A DNA stretch of 64,000 bases. It comes from Macrostomum hystrix. Its lineage: Eukaryota; Platyhelminthes; Macrostomidae. Positions 10,593-22,484 of this stretch are shown here, in pieces; position 1 is the stretch's first letter; each line of letters opens with the position of its first letter. The DNA lies in contig CATNEN010000035.1 in NCBI GenBank assembly GCA_950097015.1, forward strand, positions 261,001 to 325,000. The letters are read 5' to 3'. The notes beneath the pieces were generated by a model. That model saw only the letters and a program-made list of their open reading frames with translations, had not been told where the DNA came from and searched no databases. The position numbers and the translations under genes were made by a program.

Positions 10593-11000
10593 CAACCCCA
10601 GTTGACAGATTTGGCAACTTTTTTAAGTATCGCGCGAAGTTTTTTGCTGACAAATGCAGAAAGATATGGCAGGTGCAAATTTAACAAGGGTATAATATTT
10701 TTAAGCATTGTAGCGTTTACAAAATAATATAGTAGCTTCGTCATAGCTTTAGCGCTGTGAAAGGAAGTATAATTGAGTATGCAGCGGTGGTCTCTATAGT
10801 TACTATATAATCATTTTTGTTAATTAGCTGTTCGAATATGCTTATGTGAAGATATCAGTTTTAACACTTCATAGTTTTATAAATTATGTTAATAACATAA
10901 CATAATATTGGACGATCGAAGAACGAATTCGATTTGCATGAAAAACTGCTTGCTTTAAGTTTCAATGTTATATAACCAGTAATTATGTTACTCAGATCAA

Positions 11001-11336
11001 TTATAAAACCGTGCATGGAGAGATGCTGTACTTCATATGGATGATCTGATTGCTCCGCTTATACTCCTCGATGACATGTGTCAGGCCACGGACCAGAATT
11101 CTCAGATCGAGATTGTCCCGATTACCATCGGGTAGGTTTATGGCTGAGAAGATTTGCACGCCGTTCAACTCGATCTCAAAGGCGTACCACAGGTCCAGCT
11201 TGGACTCCATGTGGATGAGAGAGTTGCTCTGCATCATTTGCTCTCTGAGCATGCGATAGATTTCGAAGTTTTTTTCATTTCGAATGCAGAATGAAACTAC
11301 GAGATAGATGCGTTCCCGGGAGGCCTTGTTAGAAAT
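11001..11336 (-). CDS. Terminal exon of an unrecognised protein
   Basis: Open minus-strand frame of about 110 codons ending in TAA at 11001-11003. Content is protein-like: RERIYLVVSFCIRNEKNFEI, then DLWYAFEIELNGVQIFSAI and RILVRGLTHVIEEYKRSN. Third positions are G/C-biased, unlike the surroundings. The upstream limit is uncertain: acceptor-like gtctaag gives phase 0 at 11336, and caaag gives 11350. No ATG near the 5' end. I do not recognise the family. Possible upstream exons lie at 11840-12200. Confidence 0.5.
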   Translation of the reverse strand: MSNKASRERIYLVVSFCIRNEKNFEIYRMLREQMMQSNSLIHMESKLDLWYAFEIELNGVQIFSAINLPDGNRDNLDLRILVRGLTHVIEEYKRSNQIIHMKYSISPCTVL

Positions 11337-11424
11337 CTTAGACGACCTTTGCACGTGAGTGAGGATAAAGGATGCTATATTAGCATGTACCTAATTATTG
11401 TATGATAATATTCAGGATAAAGTG

Positions 11425-11735
11425 ATAGGTAGAGCGCTCCAAGCTCCCTGAGCTCAATTCCGCGCGGCGAGGCCACATTCAATTGTGGCTCAGCCATTGT
11501 AATTTATGCCATTGAGGGCCAACTTGCAAGACACAGTTAGTGTGTACACTGCCAGAAGATGAGAAATTCAGGACAGATGTACACTACTGTGTAATTAAGT
11601 GTGTGCCTGCGTACTGATGTGTGCGTGTGAGCTCAGGAGCCAGCGAAATTGGCAGAATTGCCTCCTCGCTGGCTGGCTACATACTGTCACCAAATCATGT
11701 GCCCACAGCCGGCCTGCAACCCTATTACTATTATA
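11425..11735 (+). mobile_element. tRNA-derived SINE, family 1, diverged
   Basis: Retains gaggccacattcaattgtgg, actgccagaagatgagaaat and the end ctcgctggctgg plus a tail of ATT-like repeats. More diverged than the other copies. Confidence 0.85.
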
Positions 11736-11841
11736 TATTATGTCAATTATATTTTGAAATAACAAAAAACACTGCAATTGTCCGCTAACTTTACTTTTCC
11801 AGAGTCAAAGTAAGAATTTGGTTATCCCATTTTGGGTTACA

Positions 11842-12195
11842 TTCACATTGCAGCATTTGTAGAGTTCCTCACCGACCTCTGAATCCGTTGAGCAGGTCAA
11901 AAGAGGCAAACGAGAAGCGAGGGCTGCTCATAATAAGTTTTCTTTTTCGAATCGGTAGACGCGAATAAAAAATTTATCGTTGTATTTAGTGACCACCTTC
12001 AGGTTAATTTCTAGATGAGTCGGGAAAGTCGCTTCGACTGTGGAAAACCTCGACACAAAGCGTACGCTTGCATAGTCTATGGTTAAGGGGGGGGCATAAA
12101 ATGCAAGACGAGTATATTCAATCAAGTATACTGACTGGTTCTTCCAGCAGTCTGTGCCACAGACTGCGGTGACGGACCAGCAAGCAGTTAAATCC
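11842..12195 (-). CDS. Possible upstream exon(s) of the same unrecognised gene
   Basis: A minus-strand frame after acceptor gcgctcgcag stays open for about 90 codons and ends at 11928 (contains THLEINLKVVTKYNDKFFIR). A second short segment after cggattcag (from 11885) reads EELYKCCNVN up to a gtaacc donor. Splice junctions cannot be settled by eye. Weak evidence. Confidence 0.25.
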
Positions 12196-12365
12196 TGCGA
12201 GCGCAAAACAATTTTTGTAGTCAGCCTATGCGTGTTGAAACGAGGTTGAAACTAACGGCAGCCCGCCCTCTGCTGTTGTCTATGGTCGAAATCCATATTT
12301 ATTCACAGTAACTACAACACTACGCGCCTCGACGCTTTACCTCGTTTCAGCCCTCTGAGGCCTAT

Positions 12366-12930
12366 CAATAGGCCGTATGAATAAAGTGAGCAATTACTCA
12401 AAGTCTACGAGATTCTCAATTCAGAATGAATAAAGTGAGTGCTTGCTGCTGAGCAAATGCTCAGCATGATTGTCTCAAGGGTTAGTGTTCACCCCTCGAG
12501 AAATTGCTCTGTGACTGAGCTAGTGAATCGCGTCAGCAAGAATAAACTCTGGCCATAGAGAAATGTCTGAAGCATTTGCTCGAGTTTTCTTGAGTCAAGT
12601 CGGCAGCGTGCTCAGCGCCTATTCAGCATCACGCAGCGAACGAAAATCTCATCGTCTTCGTCTTGAGTCGACATTTTTTCATACCACGTAGCAAATCTTG
12701 CTTGCGAGGCGAGCCTCGTTCGTTCCATTAAACAGCAAAGAAGAGGGAAGTGATTTTGATCACCATTTCGTCTATGGTACAAATTCGCTGAGCAACTGCT
12801 CGGGTGGCTGGGAACTTGCTCGAAGTTTGAGATAAATCATTATTCATACGAAAAGTGAGCGGTTGCTCAAACTCAGAGTAGGAGCATTTACTCATGATCA
12901 ATTGCTCACTTTATTCATACGGCCTATTAT
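12366..12930. mobile_element. MITE-like element with perfect 28-bp inverted ends
   Basis: The left end 12368-12395 (ataggccgtatgaataaagt, then gagcaatt) is exactly complementary to 12900-12927. No coding capacity. The interior repeats the theme tgagcaa...ttgctca many times. Consistent with a non-autonomous DNA transposon. Confidence 0.75.
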
Positions 12931-13421
12931 TGGTATATTGTCACGCACTGGGGCCGCTGATTATTTATACATTGTTGGAAGAAGAAAGTAGCTATTCGAG
13001 TTTTGCGAAACTTAAAAATTGCATAATGCTATATTTAGCTCGAGTCTATAAAGGAGGCGTAGTATCTGTGAACGCATTCTACATACTGTCACCAACATAA
13101 CGATACTTGACCGCCCGCGCTTTGGTAAACCATGGACAATTCTGTTGCTAATTAAACTGAAATCTGCATCATTCTTCTCTGTCTGCTTGCCAGCCTGCCT
13201 GAAGAACTTATATTCTGACCAACTGAATTTTCTTCTAGAAGCAGCGTGCATGCAGGTGATGCATATTAGCATGTCTTAGTTTGCTCTCTTCTTTCTGCAC
13301 TCGACCAGGCCGTATGCTCAGCAAGGAGTACTCACAAATGACTATAGAGTGGGGTTGGTTTCTAGGCGAGAGTTGACAGGCGAGGAAAAGTGAAAGCAGA
13401 GCGGCAGGCTAAAGCAGAATT

Positions 13422-13430
13422 TATAAAAAG
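13422..13430 (+). promoter_or_regulatory. TATA box upstream of the first nesprin start exon
   Basis: tataaaaag lies about 225 bases before the ATG at 13649, in locally GC-richer DNA. A start near 13450 would give a 5' UTR of about 200 nt. Confidence 0.45.
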
Positions 13431-13648
13431 AGCAAAGGACACAAGCTGCCCAGCAAACATTGCACCGTTCGACAGCAGCTTCGCTATTCGAGAGATTTTT
13501 CGTAGTGGCGTGGGCAGCTGGCTCTTATAGCTGCCCACCTGGCAATAAAATATTGATAGTGATCCAAGCGAGCTTCCAGGAAAAAACTGAGTCCAGCTGT
13601 CAAACTCCTGCTCTAAGAGTGGGCCTCAGCTGAGCTGACTGGGCGGAC

Positions 13649-13733
13649 ATGTCCGGTCCCCAGCAACAGACCGCAAGCCGCTCTGCGGGTGCTGGCGACA
13701 AAAATCCCGATGGTCTGAGGAATAGGCTACGTG
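13649..13733 (+). CDS. SYNE1: Nesprin alternative first exon A
   Basis: ATG at 13649 gives [20 protein letters not shown], ending G-L-R-N-R-L-R and a phase 1 donor CGTG|gtgaga. Joined to the CH exon it reads [13 protein letters not shown], matching nesprin-1 (QRLQDEQEIVQKR). A TATA box lies upstream. The best candidate for the ancestral start. Confidence 0.8.
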
Positions 13734-16700
13734 GTGAGACGTATAGTATAGTTGCTTTTTAAGCCGAAACTATATTATGTGAATGAGACAACTTTTATTT
13801 AATGCAAGAGCTTGTGATCCTTTCAATTTTGTGCCAGATAGGAAGATTTTCTCTGATTTAGGACTGCATGGTAATGTAGCTAGCGTCCTGTGCAAGGTCC
13901 TTCTTTGGCTTACTTATTAGATTTGGGCAATAAGCTTAGAAATCATTTGAATTTCATGTGTCACAGAACAAGATACTTAATTATTTGTTGCTTCAGTTCA
14001 CAGCAGCTGTAAAACGCGCGGGTTAAAATGCATACCTAGAGCAGTTAGTAGGTTTGGCGTGGTGACCTTACTCCAGTCCAAGGACTGACCAGATATTGGT
14101 GCCATTTCTATTTAATTGTAATATTCGAGTGTTTACCTTCTTACGTTGGGACAGGACATGCAAGGTGAGCTGATTTACAAGAAATGCAGGAAATACAAAT
14201 ATTTGCTACACCAAGGCTGGAAATCCCAAAAAATTATTTTGAGTTCGATTTGCCTTACACACTGCTTTAATCACGTGACTACTGATTTGCAACCATTTTT
14301 TAGTTGTGAGTCCTTCTATTTGAGTTGCTATTGCCCTGTTTACACTAAATGACGGCCAAATAAACAAATTAGCAATTTACCTATTTAAAATACAATAATT
14401 AGCCGTATGAATGAATGCCTACCTGTTGCACCTCTACGCAGCCCACGCAGTCCCATCCCTGCATGAGTAGCTAAGAATTTAGTTGATAGACAGTCAGTTC
14501 CTCTCCTATCTGTCACATCCGCCATCCAATAGGAACCGGATCTGCTCTGTGACTGGCTCGCGGTAGAACAATAACGTTCAGTGCCGGGTTAGAATTTTGC
14601 ATTTTGCTAAACAGATTCTCTTAGGACGCAATTCTGATTGTAACTGATTGCTTTTTTGTTAGAGAATATACCTCCCACTGCCGCCCTTTAAACTGACTCA
14701 GAGTTGCATGTTAAGCATTGCCAAGCCCACAAGGACGCTGTTTGCTCTAGCTTAACATTAACGGCATTTTGTGAACAAGTGGCACCAAGACAAGGTGTGA
14801 GAGGCTTACTTATCTCTATGTCAATGGCGGATATATAAAAGCATTGATTAACAAGCAATGATCTCCAAATAAGACTACACATAACTAAGTATCCGACTGG
14901 GAGAATGAGCATCTGCGTAACTGTATGGAAGTTAAGGAGTAAGTGCCACTCTTTCATTTGGACTTTTATTCCTAGGCAGCTGCATGTTATTCCTAAGACA
15001 ACACTTAGGGGGTTGTAGCCCAGTGGCTAGGGCGTCTGACTCACGACTCCGATTAAAGGTCGGGGGTTCGATTCCTGAATCCACTGAAACAATTTGTGTC
15101 CTTTAGCAAGATACTTAACTCTGCATTGCTTCAGTTCACCCAGCTGTTAAATGGGTACCAGCATTAACTGGGATATTTGAAGGTGGGTGTGGCATCCCTC
15201 CAGTCCATGGACTGAATAAGGCTGTACGCAGCCTTCAGATGCGCCACGCATTAGCTGCGGCTGTGTTGTTGGCTGCACATCTGACCCAATTTAGAATACA
15301 TACCTAATAAATCTTGTGGCCTCTAAAAGGAAAGATACCTTTGCTCATGTACTAATCAAACGCTGGCGTACTAAACTCAAGAAGTGGCATGAGCAAGTTC
15401 TGCAGTCATATAATGACCATCGGGACATCTATATCTCCATTGAGCAATAAAATCGGGATTTGATATATATTATTTTCATTCTATAAATTTTATTTGTCTG
15501 GAATGATTTTATGATATCCATTTAAGCTTAGCATATAGGCTTGCATGATAAGTTTTAATGGGCAGATCAGTATTTCGCTTACTTTGCTTTGACTAACTTA
15601 GCGTGAATTTTAATTTTTTTTAACCAAGTGTAGCTAGTGCAGCTAGATACACTCGAATAGGCTGTGAGATGTCCCTAGGAGGTGTTGATAATACCCTAGA
15701 TATTAGATCTGCACTCATAGTACTGTTAGAAATAAGACAGCTGCAAAATTTCCCAAAGAGCCGACAAAAGTTCCCATTTTGAAGCGAAACATCTTTGAAA
15801 TTCTGAACCGTTTCTTACATGACTGAGTCTATTTACTCTTTGAAGCGTGCAGTTCGTATGACTGTCACAAAGCAAAAGATGAATGTGCAGAAGCAGAAAG
15901 TTACAGTTTAAATAAATCTAGAATACAATCATGATATTCTGGGATGAGAAATCCATGAGATTGTGGGATGAGAAATCCATGAGATTGTGAGATGAGAAAA
16001 TCATGATATTTTGGGATGAGAAATCCATGAGATTGTGGGATGAGAAATCCATGAGATTGTGGGATGAGAAATCCATGATGTTGTGGGATGAGAAATTTAT
16101 GATATTGTGGGGTGAGAAATCCATGATATTGTGGGGTCAGAAATCCATGATATTGTGGGATGAGAAATCCATGAGATTGTGGGATGAGAAATCCATGAGA
16201 TTGTGAGATGAGAAATCCATGAGATTGTGAGATGAGAAATCCATGAGATTGTGGGATGAGAAATCCATGATATTGTGGGATGAGAAATCCATGAGATTGT
16301 GGGATGAGAAATCCATGAGATTGTGGGATGAGAAATCCATGATATTGTGGGATGAGAAATTCATGATATTGTGGGATGAGAAATGCATGAGGTTATAAGC
16401 TGAGAAATCCATGAGATTCTGGGTGAGTATTCCAGAACATGACGGAATGGAGTTCGGTTACTTGGCTAGTAAGTTTATGACATGGCACATCCCTTTGCAG
16501 GTAAAAATTTTGCAGGTAAATCATTAAATAGGACAGTCGTTAGTAATGTATTTTATGACATCAATTAGACTACGTCTATTGAACAGGTTTCTTGTTCTCT
16601 CCATTAAAGTCAATCAGTGTGTACTTTTTGCTTGGTTGCGTGAGTAAATTCAGCCCGCAAAATCATCCGCTGACTTAAAAAAACTCCCTACGACATTATG

Positions 16701-19700
16701 TGAAATAATGATATGTACTTTAGCAGCGAGGCTATTGTGCTCATTTGGACATTTTGGTCAAGAACCACTTGTGCTTAGCTAGTAGTTAGTCGTTAAACAA
16801 TGAAATTGCTGCGTCAGAATTGATACAGCCTCAAGGCCTGGTTGTGGAGCCGCTGGCAGTGATCCTATTATGTCAAAAAAGCAAACTTTTTTGTCAAAAT
16901 TGAAGTTGACGCTGTCAAAATAGAATGTAGTTTTTTCCCTCAAAGCGATACGCTGTCGAAATTGATGTGGAGTTTGTTACTATATAAGTTACTGTTGTTC
17001 AAAATTGAGGGTAAAATGGTGTAGCCGACATTTTTACATGCTGAAATTTTGTGAGTAGAAAAAATTCCCTGCATTTGTCGTTTTTGTCACCAGACACACC
17101 GACGAGAATCGTTGAATATCTCGACGAGGCGGACAGGGGGTCAGTGGTAGAGCAGTTAATGCGTTTGCGTCTTGCACCATGGTTCCTGAGTTCGATTCCG
17201 CAGCGAGGCCACATTCATTTGGGGCACAGCCGCGGAGGGAGGACTTTTCGTGCACTTTACGCACTTGAAGGCTAACCTCAAGGTCTCCGGCACAGAGAGA
17301 GTGTACACTGCCTGACGATGAGAAAATCAGGGCAGATGTACACACCTGTGTGAGCGTGTTCCTGCGTACAGTATCTGAGTGTTTGCTCGGGAATCAGCGA
17401 AATGGGCCTCCTCGCTGGCTGCGGGTCTATATTGTCACCAAATGGTGTGCCATTGCCCGCAGCTCTCCTGCAATTATTATTATTAGGGTCTGGGACTGTA
17501 GGATAGCCTCAGAAGGCTGTGCAGGCAAGCCTGTATTGCTCAACATGACGTCTTAGGTTGATGAGTAAAGCCATGCATCCACGAGATTGTGGGATAATGA
17601 CAATAGTCCCAATTTATTGGGAGTATCGAAAAAATAGTAATAACCTTGACAATCCAGCCTTCGATGTACAAGTATTTTCGGAATTTAGCGAAAGGCACAC
17701 AACAACATGTTAGGCAAACTAGGACAGCAATTCCTGCGATAGGCTATAATCAATAGCCAGCTAGGCGCTTGAATGTGCCCCGTCTTTCCCCACCCATAGA
17801 AGGACCATAGACAACGTGGAATCCGTTGAGGATTTGGCGCTTAAGTTTGGCGCTCGGTCTAGCCCAGACTGGTCTAGCCTAGACTCATCATGGTAGTCGT
17901 GACTAGCTTTTATGCATACCGATTTCAAGACCATAGACCAAACTACCCAGTCCAGACTAGCTAGACTGGGCTAGGCTTTCTGCATACGGGCCAATAACAT
18001 TGCTAAGAATGAAGTTGATCTAAAAAACGTCTTTTTAGAAAGTAACCTTCGTTTTTCACATCTTTCCGACTTTTAGATCAAATCCTGTCTTTATAAGTAA
18101 ATTGGATAATTTTCATGGGATCAAGAATGAGTGAGCAGTGTGAATCACTACTACGTCGTCGTCGGTTTTCCATTTCATTTTATTTCTATTTCGTCACTTT
18201 GCTAACAAAATACTACTATATCTGTGGGATATGGAATACTGTAATACTGCTACTCTCTCCCTTCTTTCTCCTTTCATTCTTCATTCCAGCTCATCCTGTG
18301 GGCGCTTTAGCCACAGGGGCTATAGTACGACTAAATTAATTCTATTCAATAAGCCGTGCTGGGATGCGACTTCCGGTATTGAGAAACTTCACCTGACCCT
18401 TATTATATATATATTCTAGATATAAGCTCGTATAACGATTGTGAAGTTATTCAACAGGGTCGCAGTTGCCGACAGGCTGTGAAAGGAGAGTCAGAGGGCC
18501 GCAAGAGAGACGTCATTCTGCAGCACCTCAGCTTACACAGGCTTTGCTTAAGGTAGAGTTAGTCAGAACCGAGCCGAGTTGGTTGCTAAGACGATCAAGT
18601 TGGCAAAGCAGGCGGAATCAGCATTGCAAATTAGCCTGCCAAGCTGCCTCGACATGCTTTAAATAGAAAAAAACGTTTTTAAGACATTCTCGCCAGTAAT
18701 GACACAGGTTTCGATTATTTATCGTAGCCTCTCTTGTTCAGAATCAAATTCTCATAAAGATCAAGCCAATCGGGTGTCAGATCCCGTCAAATATTCCCCT
18801 GTGATGCAGCCCCACTGGCTGGCCAAGCAGCGGCAGGAGGGCAGCGTCAGCCTTGTTGAGGCCAGGGCGCTGTTCTACCGAGGTGAGCCATCGTCGACTT
18901 TCACCTGATCATTCCTAATAATTTAGTCACTATGTTAGGCTCGAAAGTTTCATGATTGTCACTCGGCTACAAGTGGTCTTTCGCGCTCACTGTTTTTCAA
19001 TATAAAAAACTGTCTATGGCCAACTCGAAAATACACATGCGGGCTTTGAAACTAGACATGTGTATTCTCATTGCACAAAAATACACAGAGCAGATAAGTG
19101 AGGAATATATTTCCATTTTCCATTTATCTATTAAAGACCACAGTAGCTGTTAAAGCAGTAACACAACCAACAAGAGGGTAGTAAAAATCGATCCAACAAA
19201 TTTGGAAACAGGAGAACGAGTCAGAGAAGCTTATGAATACACTTAGTTTTCGGGTGCAGAGATTGACATCGAAAACGGACGGAATCGTATAGATTAAAAA
19301 TTTGCAGCTCGGTCCTGGTCTTGAGACAGTACATAAAGGTGCGACCATGAATGGTTGGTCGTATTTTATCAGTTTTATCTTTGCAGGACAGACAAGTCGC
19401 CTAACTAAACTCTTCTATTTTAATTAGATTTATAGCCTAAAAGTGCTTTGAGACAATTTTGTGATTAAATTTTGACCGGCACTCAAAATTAAAGATTGGT
19501 CTCGTCAAGTTCACATTAAGCTTCTCATGATCAATATGTGCTGGACAATCACAGCATGAGTGAAGATACGGGCTGTAAGAACCTCCTCCGTCTCCAAGAT
19601 GCAGCTACCGCCAGCAGCTCAGAGCACAGGCTGAGTATTTTTGGCGAGAAAATTTACATCTTCAAAGGTGAGCGGGATAACCGAGGAGTAAAATGAAATC

Positions 19701-22453
19701 CACGTGACATTTTTTTGTTTCATGTAATCTTGCACAGCTAATTATGAGCGACATTGTCCAATTACACGCCTTCCAATCTCTGTCATTTTCCCGACACAAC
19801 ACCATCTCTGACCCAGCGCCTAGCGGAAGTCAGTTCAATCTGCCACAATTCTCGTGTGCATCAGTATTTATTAATTATGCAGAGCGGCACTTGATCCACC
19901 TAATCGCGTACATCACTGTACAGTTGCTTAGCTTCAGTGCGCGCAGCTTTACCGCATTGGACTGGCTGGGATTTTTCACTTATTAGAATACGTGTGTGAA
20001 TCAGCCCGAGTGGGATATGTACGGCGAGAATAAGATCAACAAGAAAGAACTGTCGATATCATAATCAGACGGTGTCTCAAGGCATCTTTTCTGGGCCAAG
20101 ATGCAGCAACAGCAGCAACAGCAACAGCAGCGGCAGCACCGGCCAAGGAGCAGATCGCTGGCATCAGAGGACCGCAAGCCCTCCGAGCCAGCAGGTATCA
20201 GAGCCCTGGGTCTTTCAGCTGATGGGCGCAACGGACTGGCCTTGTTCCGAGCCAGTTGGTTGAACGCGTTCGCTTGGAACGACAAGGAGATTCAACAGGA
20301 GATTCGATCACATCAGCAGGATGACTCGAAGCAGCAAACTCGACGCTCTGAGGACTCGCTAGCCGATTCAGACTCCATAGCATTGGACCTTTTCGACTTT
20401 CCCGACGAGGAGCATAGCTCTGCTGCAGTTGGTCCAGACGAGAAGCCGATTGTGGAATCCCCGTGGATACTGCGACCAACAACGGCGATCTCCCAAGCCA
20501 AGCTGCATCCCAGATCTAACAACAGCCAACAATCCAACTATACCACTGATGCACGAGCGGCCACAGTCTTAGAAGCTGCTGCGAATAGCTCCGTCAGTGA
20601 CGCCGAAGGTGTTGACATCACGGATGTGATCGATGCGGCTATTGTCATCTTTCGGTGTAAGGAAATAATTCTGAGGAATTTTTTGAGCCGAATTCGGTGA
20701 AATTAAACGAAAAGATATGTTTTTCTCTTATTGAAAGAGCTAACATTAACAAGAGCTAACAAAGAGCTAACACTAACGAGTAAAAAATGTCAACTTGTCA
20801 ACGAAAACTGAGTTTAAACGTTACGTCATCGTCACAGAACACTATCGCATTGCTGTCCGATTTTTTCACACAAATGTCTGTATATAACTAGTGGAAATGA
20901 CATTTTAAATATTACGATATTATCTGCAATTTCGATTTAGGCCATTTTATAAAAGTAAAACAGAAGGCCTAATATGGCATATTAGAGATAGGCACTGAGT
21001 GGGTGAGAGACTGAGCTAGAGTAGGCGCTACTGTTGGTTTGTTAAAATAAATCTTTGAACGGAGGTTGAGAGCTCTTTCGCATTGGACTGCCGATTCATC
21101 GCTTAGCCCAAAATGAAATACAATTTCGGCATTTGATTTGACAGTTGAAGCGCAGCAGAAGTTTCTGGGGTTGGTTGCTTGAGAAGCCTGGAGATACTCT
21201 GTTTCATGTCTCTCTGACCCTCCACCGCCACCGGTCCCCCCAGATTCTGCCACTAATAAAAGCTATTGTTATTATTGAATCAACGTAAACGACACCGCGA
21301 GCCTTTCGCACTCATTTTTATTTAAGAGAAAACTCTTTGTAGCGGTTTCTCGCCCTGGTCCGTCTCTGACACTGACTTTCAAACGCTTAGTGCGAGCGGC
21401 GGAACTTGTCAGTTGAAACAGATCTGTACAACAACCCCATTTTTCGTATTCTTGTGCTCCCAAAAACTAAATCACATAGAGATAAGAAATAACAACCCTG
21501 ACATTTCGACAAGGCCTTACAAGAGGCCAGACACTGCTCAAACATGAGGCGGTCCAGCCTCATGAACAATGTCAAGAGTCTTAGAGGTATAATTCCATGG
21601 TCTTTGAAGTGTTTATAGACCTCGACACCTAGCAGTAGATTTTTAGCCCATGCAATGCCATCCGATCCTTCGATCTCATTCCAGACGAACAGGAGCGAGT
21701 CCAGAAGAAGACTTTCACCAATTGGATTAACACCTACCTCATCAGCTGCCTGCCGCCCTGCAAGATAACCGATCTGTTCACCGAGATCAAGGATGGCATC
21801 AAGCTGCTGCTACTGCTGGAGGTGCTCTCCGGCGGCAAGCTGCAGAAGGAGAATCGCCCAAACATGCAGCGAGTGCACTGCTTGAGCAATGTGCGAACTG
21901 CGCTCAGCTTCTTAGAGTCCAAAGAGGTGAGTTTAGAGCTTAGCCAGAAAGAGGCATCGAGTTTGGCATCTTGGCATGGCTGTCGGAGGTTGGTGAGCTG
22001 GCTAAGCGAGACTGAAATCTACTAATACTGATATGAATGATATGCCCTAAGGCCCTAAGGCTTCGTAGTGGCTGGGCAAATTATAAAATATATAGAGAAG
22101 TGAGCAGTATTAAATTAGACTGTGCTGGCTTGAGTTTCTTTTCATAGCTCTAATGCTCACACACAATCTCTGACTAAGTAGGCAGCCAAAACCTGTTGTT
22201 CAAATTAAACCCCGCGCGCTGAGTCTAAGTTGCATGCTCCAAGCAGGTTAGCCGTAGAATTGGACTAGCAAGAAATGAGCAACAGAATTGTTTTATTCTC
22301 TTCATGGTCATTATTCATTTGTATCTATCTTACGCGGGTCTATTCTACAGCCAGTGCCTGAATAATAAATGCGCAACTGAACAGTTTGTCAAAAATTTTC
22401 CGGCGAGGGCCATTCAGAAGCTGAAGAAGCTCGGGCTTGTCACAGCAGAGCCT

Positions 22454-22484
<31 letters not shown>

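Noticed and set aside
15008-15085. A tRNA gene
   Set aside because: A and B boxes are present but the anticodon and acceptor arms do not fold, and the segment is the head of a repeated SINE.
15918-16412. Open frames on both strands of a 24-bp repeat
   Set aside because: Tandem-repeat artefact within nesprin intron 1.
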